Positions 5,660 to 11,647 of a stretch of DNA of 11,647 nt are shown here, piece by piece. Position numbers and translations under genes: made by a program. Position 1 is the stretch's first letter. Each line of letters starts with the position of its first letter. A model generated the notes under the pieces. It had not been told where the DNA came from. It did not search any database and saw only the letters and a list, made by a program, of their open reading frames with translations. The stretch lies in assembly GCA_001796785.1 (NCBI GenBank), contig MGNL01000001.1, forward strand, positions 4,375 through 16,021. Reading direction: 5' to 3'. The DNA comes from Chloroflexi bacterium RBG_16_51_16. GTDB taxonomy: Bacteria; Chloroflexota; Anaerolineae; Anaerolineales; Villigracilaceae.

Positions 5660-7041
5660 TTTTCGTGTTGTCCCAAACCGTCATAGGCAGCATACTGGTA
5701 TATGTCCGCCAGGGTTGGATAGTTATAAACCGCATCGATAAAGGCATCAATCGGACCACCGGTCAGCATGACATGCTCGGCGATATGAATTAACTCGGAA
5801 GCCTGTTCCCCGATGATATGAGCGCCGAGCAATTTTTTATCGGATGGTGAAAAGATCAACTTGAGCATGCCGTTCAGGTCACCGATGATCTGACCGCGAG
5901 GGTTATTTTTGTAATAGGAGCGACCGACCAGATACGGAGTTTTATTCGCCTTGCAATCATCTTCTGTAACCCCAAGTGCGGAAATCTCAGGGATGGTATA
6001 GACAGCCAGCGGAAGGACCGGTGCGAGTTTCTCCTTATAAGCTAAATCGAAGGCATGAACCATGGCCGCGCGAGCCTGTTCCATTGAAGTTGAAGCCAGT
6101 GCGGGGAAACCGATCACATCACCCGCAGCGTAAATGTTGGGGATGCTCGTCTGATAGTTCTCATCGACGATAACGAGTCCCCGTTCCCCCAATTTAACGC
6201 CAATTTTATCCAAACCCAGGGCTTCGACATTGCTCGTACGACCTGCTGCGACGAGAGCAATATCGAATTCCATCACCCCGGCTTTTTCGAGGGTCAACTC
6301 CACATGACCAGCGTGCGATGCGATGGATTTCATGCGGTCGTTCAACATGAACTGCATGCCCAGGCTGGTCAACTGATCCATGAGCTGGCCTACGATCTCT
6401 GAATCAATAAAGGGAAGAATCCGATCCCGTGGCTCGATGAGGGTTACGTTCACACCGAGAGCTGTAAAAATGGCAGCGTATTCGGCACCAATCACTCCAC
6501 CGCCAACGACGGCCATCGTTGCAGGAATCCGATCCATGTGTAATATGGAATCAGAATCGTAGATCAACTTGTGATCAAAGGGAATGTCCAAGGGATGCCG
6601 CGGCGACGAGCCGGTTGCAAGTAGAATCACCTTGCCGGTTATTTTTTTCAGGCCTTCGTTCGAATGGATCTCAACGGTGTGAGGGTCAAGAAGACTGCCT
6701 TCACCATGATAGGGTTCAATATTATGGCGTTTGATGTTCCTTTCGACCTGATCCCTTTGCTGTTCGACCACAATCCGTTCCCTATGCATGAAATCCCTGA
6801 CGGAAAGGTTATCCTTCAGAGAATAATCAATTCCGTACAATCCACGCTGGAGCAATCCGGAATAATAAAGGGCGGACTCGCGGAGAGTTTTTGAAGGAAT
6901 CGTACCGGTATTGATCCCCGCGCCACCCAGGTAGGGAGAGCGTTCTATGAGAGCAACCCGCTTCCCATAGAAAGCCGCTTTTGCAGCCCCTTTCTCGCCC
7001 GCAGGACCGCCCCCGATAACGATCAGATCAAACTCATCCAT
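5638..7041 (-). CDS. SthA-like Si-specific NAD(P)+ transhydrogenase family flavoprotein
   Basis: A 467-residue two-dinucleotide-binding flavoprotein of the lipoamide dehydrogenase superfamily. FAD site: VIGGGPAG (8-15) and NIYAAGDVIG (302-311). NAD(P) site: VVGGGVIGAEYA (178-189), with E203 at the end of the following strand, which usually favours NAD. The place of the redox disulfide reads GGAGINTGTIPSK (39-51): G42 and T47 replace both cysteines. Near the C-terminus YNYPTLAD (439-446) has Y441 and D446 in place of the catalytic His-Glu pair of lipoamide dehydrogenase. E. coli SthA likewise lacks the second Cys and the His (FNYPTMAE), and the ITxPEIS-like YTIPEIS segment also fits. A soluble pyridine-nucleotide transhydrogenase or related dehydrogenase is therefore more likely than E3. 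The ATG at 7041 lies 2 bp after the upstream stop without a clear ribosome site; the gene end overlaps lipB. Exact electron donors are inferred. Confidence 0.85.
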   Translation of the reverse strand: MDEFDLIVIGGGPAGEKGAAKAAFYGKRVALIERSPYLGGAGINTGTIPSKTLRESALYYSGLLQRGLYGIDYSLKDNLSVRDFMHRERIVVEQQRDQVERNIKRHNIEPYHGEGSLLDPHTVEIHSNEGLKKITGKVILLATGSSPRHPLDIPFDHKLIYDSDSILHMDRIPATMAVVGGGVIGAEYAAIFTALGVNVTLIEPRDRILPFIDSEIVGQLMDQLTSLGMQFMLNDRMKSIASHAGHVELTLEKAGVMEFDIALVAAGRTSNVEALGLDKIGVKLGERGLVIVDENYQTSIPNIYAAGDVIGFPALASTSMEQARAAMVHAFDLAYKEKLAPVLPLAVYTIPEISALGVTEDDCKANKTPYLVGRSYYKNNPRGQIIGDLNGMLKLIFSPSDKKLLGAHIIGEQASELIHIAEHVMLTGGPIDAFIDAVYNYPTLADIYQYAAYDGLGQHEKWLATGH

Positions 7042-7043
7042 GC

Positions 7044-8450
7044 TTATTTAAACACGCGCCGGTAAAGATCCGATTCGAGGATCTCTTCTGGATCACAGCG
7101 TTTTTTGAGACGATGAAATTTGGATAATGTTTGAGAGCCCAGGAACTGGTGGGTGCTCGCCTGTGTGGTTTCACTGTTCTTGGCGAAATAAAAGCGTCCA
7201 CCTGCCTGAAGAACGATACGATCAAAAGTTTCAAGCAACCGGGCGAGCTTCGCTCTGTTTCCCCGTGTAACTTTGAAGTCCATGGCAAGCGAAAAACCAT
7301 CCACAGCATGGGTAAGCAGGAATTTATCCGGCCGATGTCTCTTGGTTACGCCGAGGAAAGCAGGGACTCCGCTGCGATGCGACATCTGCAGCATTTCGCC
7401 CCAGGCAAGTTCGGCAGTCTCTTTTGGAAGGAACGATTGGTATTGGATCAGTCCATACCGCCCGTATGACCGCTCCCAGTCCGGGATGTAGTCCAACAAA
7501 AAATGGAATGCCGCGTGAGATTGAAGGAAGGTATGCCTTCGGAGAGCGGAGAGGTACTTAATATTATTGACCAGCGACCAACCAAGGTTATTAACGAACG
7601 GTCTCATTAAATGATGCAAGATCGATTTGGGCATTATTCCAAACAATCGCGCAGGCAGAGTCTGATTCCTGAGCAGCAAATAACGCTCCGTATCCGGATC
7701 CTCACCCGGACCCAGATACCTTGCCGCATGGATCTGCCCACGACCAAGTCCTCGGCCGCGAACCGTGGTATCCATCCAGCCTACGATGTAATCATATTCG
7801 GAAGCATATTCCAGCAGGCTATCCAGATGGTTTTGCAAATTCGAGGTGGGCCAGGCTCTGACTTCCAACCTGCCAGAATAAATCCGTTTCATCTGAAGGG
7901 TTATCGAAGTAAATATACCGAGCATTCCCAAACCACTAATCATTCCGTAGAACAGGTCGGAATTTCTTTTCGGTGAACAGGTCAGGGCAGCACCAGATGG
8001 CAGGAGGGCACTGAATTCAAGTACGTGCTCGCCGATCGGACCCATTTGAAAATTGTTCTTTCCATGAATATTCGCCGCTAGGCAACCTCCCAAGGTGGTT
8101 TTCATGGTCCCGGAAACGACCGGCGGCCACCAACCGTCCGAGAACGTATGCTGCCAGAGTTGTTCCAAGGTCACACCCGGTTCGCAAACGACCTGACCGG
8201 TGTCCTTGTTCCATGAAAGAATCCGATTCATCGCGGAGAGATCCATAACAATCCCTCCACCATTGAGAGCGGCGTCGTTATAGCTGCGACCCGCGCCGCG
8301 GGCGGTCATTGTTACTCCAGACTGCCTGGCAAGCTTGTAAGCATCCCGAATGTCCTGCGGGGATTTTAGTTGGAGGCGATAGGCAGTCGAGGTGAGCGAA
8401 TGACCAAAATTATCGAACTTAAGAAAAGTATTTTCCAAATTGTTTTCCAT
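7044..8450 (-). CDS. DprE1-like FAD-binding oxidase (polyprenyl-phosphoryl-sugar 2-oxidase)
   Basis: A 468-residue FAD-linked oxidase of the VAO/PCMH class. An FAD-binding part (about 20-190) has ARGAGRSYNDAALNGGG (50-66), GGCLAANIHGKN (121-132) and GLGMLGIFTS (173-182). A cap-like substrate domain follows. Comparison from memory with mycobacterial DprE1 shows matching landmarks: HGKN (H129), QYQ (336-338), K370 and GGRFYFAKNSETT (417-429) with K424 at the place of the essential Lys418. Where DprE1 has Cys387 (ICVDF), this protein reads LAMDF, giving A389. DprE1 oxidises polyprenyl-phosphoryl-ribose at C2, and DprE2 re-reduces it to the arabino epimer. The SDR gene directly upstream supports the same two-step role here. 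A stop lies just upstream in frame, so the ATG at 8450 is the earliest start; the ribosome site is weak. Related aldonolactone or sugar oxidases remain possible; the substrate is inferred. Confidence 0.85.
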   Translation of the reverse strand: MENNLENTFLKFDNFGHSLTSTAYRLQLKSPQDIRDAYKLARQSGVTMTARGAGRSYNDAALNGGGIVMDLSAMNRILSWNKDTGQVVCEPGVTLEQLWQHTFSDGWWPPVVSGTMKTTLGGCLAANIHGKNNFQMGPIGEHVLEFSALLPSGAALTCSPKRNSDLFYGMISGLGMLGIFTSITLQMKRIYSGRLEVRAWPTSNLQNHLDSLLEYASEYDYIVGWMDTTVRGRGLGRGQIHAARYLGPGEDPDTERYLLLRNQTLPARLFGIMPKSILHHLMRPFVNNLGWSLVNNIKYLSALRRHTFLQSHAAFHFLLDYIPDWERSYGRYGLIQYQSFLPKETAELAWGEMLQMSHRSGVPAFLGVTKRHRPDKFLLTHAVDGFSLAMDFKVTRGNRAKLARLLETFDRIVLQAGGRFYFAKNSETTQASTHQFLGSQTLSKFHRLKKRCDPEEILESDLYRRVFK

Positions 8451-8565
8451 GTGCGACTTTGAACTTTACTCCGGTGTTTCGATATTTTCGCACGCGGGCC
8501 GACCGGATTACGATTGAAGGCCATGCCCAGGTATTTCTAGCGATAGTTGATCTTATTAACTGGTG
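8451..8565. other. Intergenic gap inside the SDR-oxidase block
   Basis: 115 bp between the SDR stop and the FAD oxidase start. I see no terminator, no open frame of interest and no clear promoter, so co-transcription of the two genes is the simpler reading, though the gap is the widest within this block. Confidence 0.5.
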
Positions 8566-9372
8566 TCAGAAAGACATCCGCCGGAAAATCACCGAAGGTA
8601 TATTTCTTACCACGAACATGATCAGACCCCAAAGCGCAGGGGTATAGATCTGTTGTTTGCGGCTGCGGATCGCTTTCCATATATCCTGCGCTGCCTTGTT
8701 GGGGCTGATCGGAAACATCACCCGAGGTGCGGCCTTGAGCATTTCTGTACGAACGAAACCGGGTTTAACCGTCAGGACATGCACGCCGTATCGTGTTAGA
8801 CGGTTACGTAGTGCTTCGAGGTAAGTTGTCAGTCCTGCCTTCGAGGCATTGTAGCCGGGATTGCCCACCCGCCCCCGGTCGCCCGCGACTGAAGATATCG
8901 CCACGATCTGACCAGCTTTAGCCGACTGAAACATGGCCGCGATGGGATCCAGCCAGGCCATGGCTCCAATCAAATTTACTTCCACCATCTCACGATCGCC
9001 CGCAAAATAATAATTATTCAATCCGGGCGGGAGATTGACCCCAGAAACATAAACGACCAGATCCAACCCTCCAAGTTCCGCGACAATTTTTTTTAAGAGA
9101 GAAGGGACGGCCGTATAATCGGTCACGTCGTGGATATAGGTATACGAGTTAATCCGAGGTTGTATATGGACAATCTCCTTCGATAATTTGGACAAGGGGG
9201 CTCTATTCCGGCCGACGAGCGCAAGGTCATAACCCTCCCTGCCCAAACGCAAGGCAAGCGCGCTGCCAATCCCACCGGAAGCGCCGATTATTATCCCGCG
9301 GCGGCGCGGTTGGAGAGGAGTCGCTCGAAAATGCCCGGCAGATTTTGAAGGGTGTGTTTTTTGTGCTGACAA
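8566..9372 (-). CDS. DprE2-like short-chain dehydrogenase/reductase
   Basis: A 268-residue classical SDR. The cofactor motif GASGGIG is at 30-36, with a VGRNR segment (53-57) after the second strand whose arginines suggest NADPH use. The N-V-S-G equivalent is VYVSG (107-111), N133 is the structural Asn, and the catalytic triad is S161, Y174 and K178 in SSVAG and YNASKAG. PGFVRTEM (204-211) follows, and a C-terminal hydrophobic segment (247-262) ends in a basic tail, which could hold the enzyme at the membrane. This layout and the adjacent FAD oxidase resemble DprE2, which reduces the 2-keto polyprenyl-phosphoryl sugar made by DprE1. The start is TTG at 9372: a TAA stop is the preceding in-frame codon, no other start codon occurs before the cofactor motif, and GAGGG lies just upstream. 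It heads the four-gene block. General SDR membership is certain; the DprE2 role is inferred from context. Confidence 0.87.
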   Translation of the reverse strand: MSAQKTHPSKSAGHFRATPLQPRRRGIIIGASGGIGSALALRLGREGYDLALVGRNRAPLSKLSKEIVHIQPRINSYTYIHDVTDYTAVPSLLKKIVAELGGLDLVVYVSGVNLPPGLNNYYFAGDREMVEVNLIGAMAWLDPIAAMFQSAKAGQIVAISSVAGDRGRVGNPGYNASKAGLTTYLEALRNRLTRYGVHVLTVKPGFVRTEMLKAAPRVMFPISPNKAAQDIWKAIRSRKQQIYTPALWGLIMFVVRNIPSVIFRRMSF

Positions 9373-9401
9373 TTATCCCTCTTTCAAAAAAGCTAGGATT
9401 C

Positions 9402-9407
9402 ATTTTA
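9402..9407 (-). promoter_or_regulatory. Possible -10 element for the SDR block
   Basis: On the minus strand TAAAAT (9402-9407), five of six consensus positions, lies about 30 bases before the TTG start. No good -35 element is seen at 16-18 bases, so an activator-dependent or different sigma promoter is possible. It lies only 27 bp from the divergent -10 on the other strand, so the two promoters would overlap. Confidence 0.3.
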
Positions 9408-9433
9408 ACACACCCCAAACCGTGAAATCGCCG

Positions 9434-9439
9434 TATAAT
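9434..9439 (+). promoter_or_regulatory. Perfect -10 element for the GAF-GGDEF gene
   Basis: TATAAT occurs on the plus strand 70 bases before the ATG at 9510. The region 17 bases upstream is a C/A-rich stretch without a -35 match; a TTAACA at 9405-9410 is 23 bases away, which is too far. The long, A/T-rich leader (9446-9509) shows no stable hairpin. Confidence 0.4.
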
Positions 9440-9509
9440 ACTGCGAATCTATTTATCCAGCCCAAGCTCTTTCGTTGTCGAATTTATAAATAAGGAATTT
9501 TAAGATTTA

Positions 9510-10775
9510 ATGAAATCTGAGTTGAACAACGCACGGGCGCGTGTGTACGAGCGCGCCCGGGAGCTCGTTGAAAGAGATAAAAGCATCCCGGTTGAGGATA
9601 AGGGGAACCTGCTCAGGCTAATCCAAGTCCTTACGGAATCGCTCGAGGCAGAACCGAACGGCCAGGAAAAAGATAAAGGCACCCTCGTCACAAAGGAAAT
9701 CCTATCCAAACAAGCGTTGATGACGTTGGTGAGGCAGCAGGCCGATGAGTTGGATTCTCTCAAGAAGTTAAGTTTAAACCTGACCTCCAGCCTGGATCTG
9801 CAAACCGTCCTGGACGCAGTCGTGAGTGAGGCCATGCGCCTCATAAGAAACGCCCGGGCTGTACACATTTTCCTGTATTTACACAACCGGCTGGAATTTG
9901 GCGCCTCCCTGTCATCCGAGGGAACCCGGAACAAGGTGATCGCGATTCCCCGTAAAAACGGATTAACCAATTTAGTAGCAACCAGCGGCAAACGGTTTGT
10001 CGTGGAAGACATGCGCACCCATGAGTTGTACAAGGGCTCGCCCGAGGATTGGAAAGGATCCATCATTGGCATCCCATTGATGGTTAACCGGGAAGTCGTT
10101 GGAGTGATGAACCTCTCCAGGTCAACCAAAGGTGGTTTTTCATCCGCCGAGTTGCGGCTGCTCGAACTGCTCGCCGACCAGGCTGCTGTAGCCATCTCCA
10201 ACGCCAGCCTGCACCAACAGGTAACTCACCAGGCTAACAGCGACAGCCTAACCGGGCTGCCCAACCGGCGTGCTCTGGACATCCGCCTGGAAGAAGAAGT
10301 CATGTACGCCAAACGATCGGGGACCAGATTCGCCGCCATCATGATGGACCTTGATGGATTTAAGGAGGTGAATGACACCTACGGTCATGCGGTTGGGGAT
10401 GAATTTTTAAGGTCCGCATTCAATTTCCTGGCAGGATCCATGCGAGCGACAGATTTTCTGGCCAGATATGGCGGGGATGAATTGACTTTGATCCTACGCC
10501 AGACAGACTTTCCAATGGCGAAAGTGGTCTGCGATAAGATCCTGGAGAACATCAAGAATTTTTCATATGTCGCTCCTGATAAGCGAACCCTCGCATTGGG
10601 AGTTTCTGGCGGTATAGCGATCTATCCTCTCCATGCAGACACCGGCTCAGACCTGCTGCGTGCGGCTGATTCTGCCCTGTATCACGCGAAGAAATACCTG
10701 CGCGGTTCGTTCGTGATCGCCCGCGGTAAAACCGGTCCACTCACTGATCAAAGTGGCTCAAAATTGATCGGTTAG
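9510..10775 (+). CDS. GAF-GGDEF diguanylate cyclase
   Basis: A 421-residue soluble signalling protein. A helical N-terminus (1-95, charged, likely coiled coil near 60-90) leads to a GAF domain (about 92-234) with an IIGIPLMVNREVVGVMNL core (185-202), then a short linker helix and a GGDEF domain (about 244-402). Landmarks are DSLTGLPNRRAL (245-256), MMDLDGFKEVND (278-289) with the Mg-binding D280, GGDEL (321-325) as the active-site loop, and VSGGIAIYP (365-373). RATD (312-315), five residues before GGDEL, is the RxxD product-inhibition site. An intact loop plus I-site argues for an active cyclase making c-di-GMP from two GTP. No membrane helix is present, so the input is a cytosolic ligand or partner bound by the GAF domain. 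ATG at 9510; AAGGA lies 13 bases upstream, rather far. The lipid kinase gene follows after 133 bp. Confidence 0.93.
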   Translation: MKSELNNARARVYERARELVERDKSIPVEDKGNLLRLIQVLTESLEAEPNGQEKDKGTLVTKEILSKQALMTLVRQQADELDSLKKLSLNLTSSLDLQTVLDAVVSEAMRLIRNARAVHIFLYLHNRLEFGASLSSEGTRNKVIAIPRKNGLTNLVATSGKRFVVEDMRTHELYKGSPEDWKGSIIGIPLMVNREVVGVMNLSRSTKGGFSSAELRLLELLADQAAVAISNASLHQQVTHQANSDSLTGLPNRRALDIRLEEEVMYAKRSGTRFAAIMMDLDGFKEVNDTYGHAVGDEFLRSAFNFLAGSMRATDFLARYGGDELTLILRQTDFPMAKVVCDKILENIKNFSYVAPDKRTLALGVSGGIAIYPLHADTGSDLLRAADSALYHAKKYLRGSFVIARGKTGPLTDQSGSKLIG

Positions 10776-10787
10776 CGATCGGTCAGC
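10766..10787 (+). repeat. Tandem 11-bp near-identical repeat at the GGDEF gene end
   Basis: GATCGGTTAGC (10766-10776) is followed directly by GATCGGTCAGC (10777-10787), differing at one base. The first copy contains the TAG stop codon. Only two units are present. It may be a small tandem duplication; no function can be given. Confidence 0.5.
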
Positions 10788-10908
10788 TCCCAGAGATCAA
10801 CTTTTACGACGATAACAAATCGGGCTTTGCATCCTCTGGTCTCGGGGGCTTGGAACTCACCAACAGCCAACCAGGTTCAAAGGAACCCAATCCATAGGAG
10901 CGGAAAAT

Positions 10909-11647
10909 ATGACGCGAAAAGTCAAAGTGGTTTTAAACCCGATGGCTGACCTGGGAAACGCCTGGAAGGTAGCCAACGACCTGCGCCCCATGATCAGCGA
11001 ATATGGCAACGCCGAGTGGAGCGGTACGGTCTATCCCACCCATGCATCCGAGCTTGCACAAAAAGCTGGCGAACAGGGATTTGACATGGTGGTCGCCATG
11101 GGTGGCGACGGCACCGTACACGAGGTTGTAAATGGGATCATGCGCCTGCCGGTGGACCAGCGACCGGTCCTCGGCGTTGTGCCGGTCGGATCGGGGAACG
11201 ACTTTGCGCATGCAATCGGAGTGCCACTTGAATCCGACAAAGCACTCTTTCACGCACTTAACGGCAACCCGAGCGAGGTGGACCTAGGATTAATGACAGA
11301 CGAACACGGAAGGAAGGAATTTTTCGACAACACCCTCGGCATTGGTTTTGATGCGGTTGTCACAATCCGCTCACATAAACTTCCATTGTTACGCGGTTTC
11401 ATCATGTATCTGACGGCGGTACTCCAAACCATCTTGTTGAACCACGATCCCGCGTTGATGCAGATCGATGCTGACGGACAGACCTGGGAACAAAGCAACC
11501 TGCTGCTCACATTGTGCAATGGTCCTCGTGAAGGCGGCGGATTCATGATCGCGCCGGAGGCTAAAATTGATGACGGTATCCTGCACTACACAATGATCAA
11601 GAAAGTAGGCCGTCTGATGATGTTTCGCCTCGTACCGGAGGTCATGA
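10909..11647 (+). CDS. Diacylglycerol kinase family lipid kinase (YegS/BmrU type), cut by window edge
   Basis: The first 246 codons of an open frame that has no stop before the window ends. It begins with ATG after AGGAG (10896-10900) at 8-base spacing. Residues 5-16 (VKVVLNPMADLG) match the family's opening strand; MGGDGTVHEVVNG (64-76) is the nucleotide-binding signature; VGSGNDFA (93-100) is the second glycine-rich loop; EVDLG (123-127), NTLGIGFDAVV (141-151) and IDDGILH near the end of the visible part are further family positions. Relatives phosphorylate diacylglycerol or other lipid alcohols at the cytoplasmic face of the membrane using ATP. About 50-60 residues of the usual 300 are missing. 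It may share a transcript with the GAF-GGDEF gene. The exact lipid substrate cannot be given. Confidence 0.92.
   Translation, partial: MTRKVKVVLNPMADLGNAWKVANDLRPMISEYGNAEWSGTVYPTHASELAQKAGEQGFDMVVAMGGDGTVHEVVNGIMRLPVDQRPVLGVVPVGSGNDFAHAIGVPLESDKALFHALNGNPSEVDLGLMTDEHGRKEFFDNTLGIGFDAVVTIRSHKLPLLRGFIMYLTAVLQTILLNHDPALMQIDADGQTWEQSNLLLTLCNGPREGGGFMIAPEAKIDDGILHYTMIKKVGRLMMFRLVPEVM

Noticed and set aside
5638..7041. Naming the flavoprotein lpdA (E3) because it adjoins lipB.
   Set aside because: Both redox cysteines and the catalytic His-Glu pair are absent, so E3 chemistry is not supported.
9227..9418. ATG-initiated minus-strand frame overlapping the SDR start.
   Set aside because: It is out of frame with the SDR fold. 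The TTG at 9372 with GAGGG upstream is the only start that yields the complete cofactor motif.
9500..10201. 233-codon minus-strand frame opposite the GAF-GGDEF gene, rich in Ser and Arg.
   Set aside because: Typical antisense composition; the plus strand encodes clear GAF and GGDEF domains.
10776..10908. Gap between the GGDEF and lipid kinase genes, examined for a terminator.
   Set aside because: Only a 5-bp stem (GGTTC/GAACC near 10874-10887) without a T-tract is present, so no terminator is called.

Overview
The window is a gene-dense bacterial chromosome segment with compact, partly overlapping operons, roughly balanced GC and no sign of phage, insertion sequences, CRISPR or RNA genes. 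No gene fixes the taxonomy. The mix of genes (an SthA-like oxidoreductase with an INTGTIPSK active-site segment, a short-form P1 peptidase, an AI-2E family permease, an FHA protein with one membrane anchor, a GAF-GGDEF protein, frequent TTG/GTG starts) would fit an anaerobic or facultative Chloroflexota (Anaerolineae-like) organism. That placement is inference.

Layout: nine complete genes and one gene cut by the right edge. Two convergently unrelated blocks lie on the minus strand and one short block on the plus strand. Minus block A, read right to left, runs from an SDR (8566-9372) through a DprE1-like FAD oxidase (7044-8450) and an SthA-like transhydrogenase/dehydrogenase (5638-7041) to lipB (4883-5659). 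The gaps are 115 bp, 2 bp and a 22 bp overlap. A stand-alone FHA gene (4135-4698) follows, with its own promoter, a leader hairpin and a strong intrinsic terminator. Minus block B runs from an AI-2E family permease (2784-4028) through a 61-residue conserved-looking small protein (2612-2797) and a P1-family self-processing peptidase (1571-2563) to a polytopic GT-C-like membrane protein (45-1574). These genes overlap or nearly abut, and the block has a good sigma-70-type promoter just behind the FHA terminator. On the plus strand, a GAF-GGDEF protein (9510-10775) and a lipid kinase of the DAGK/YegS type (10909 to the window edge) diverge from block A across a 137 bp shared promoter region.

How the genes may work together: the FAD oxidase and the SDR together look like the two halves of the DprE1/DprE2 epimerase, which in mycobacteria converts polyprenyl-phosphoryl-ribose to polyprenyl-phosphoryl-arabinose by oxidation and re-reduction at C2. 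The SthA-like enzyme is translated directly after the FAD oxidase and could balance NAD(P)H for the SDR step. It lacks both disulfide cysteines and the catalytic histidine of lipoamide dehydrogenase, so its tight coupling to lipB cannot be explained by it being E3. The GT-C-like protein further along could use a lipid-linked sugar, but it sits in a separate block and that link is speculative. The main points worth a second look are the DprE1/DprE2-like pair with a natural Cys-to-Ala change at the site equivalent to mycobacterial Cys387, the cysteine-free SthA-like enzyme fused by overlap to lipB, a Cys-containing insertion in LipB, and the coupled 61-residue protein. No stretch over 300 bases lacks a gene.
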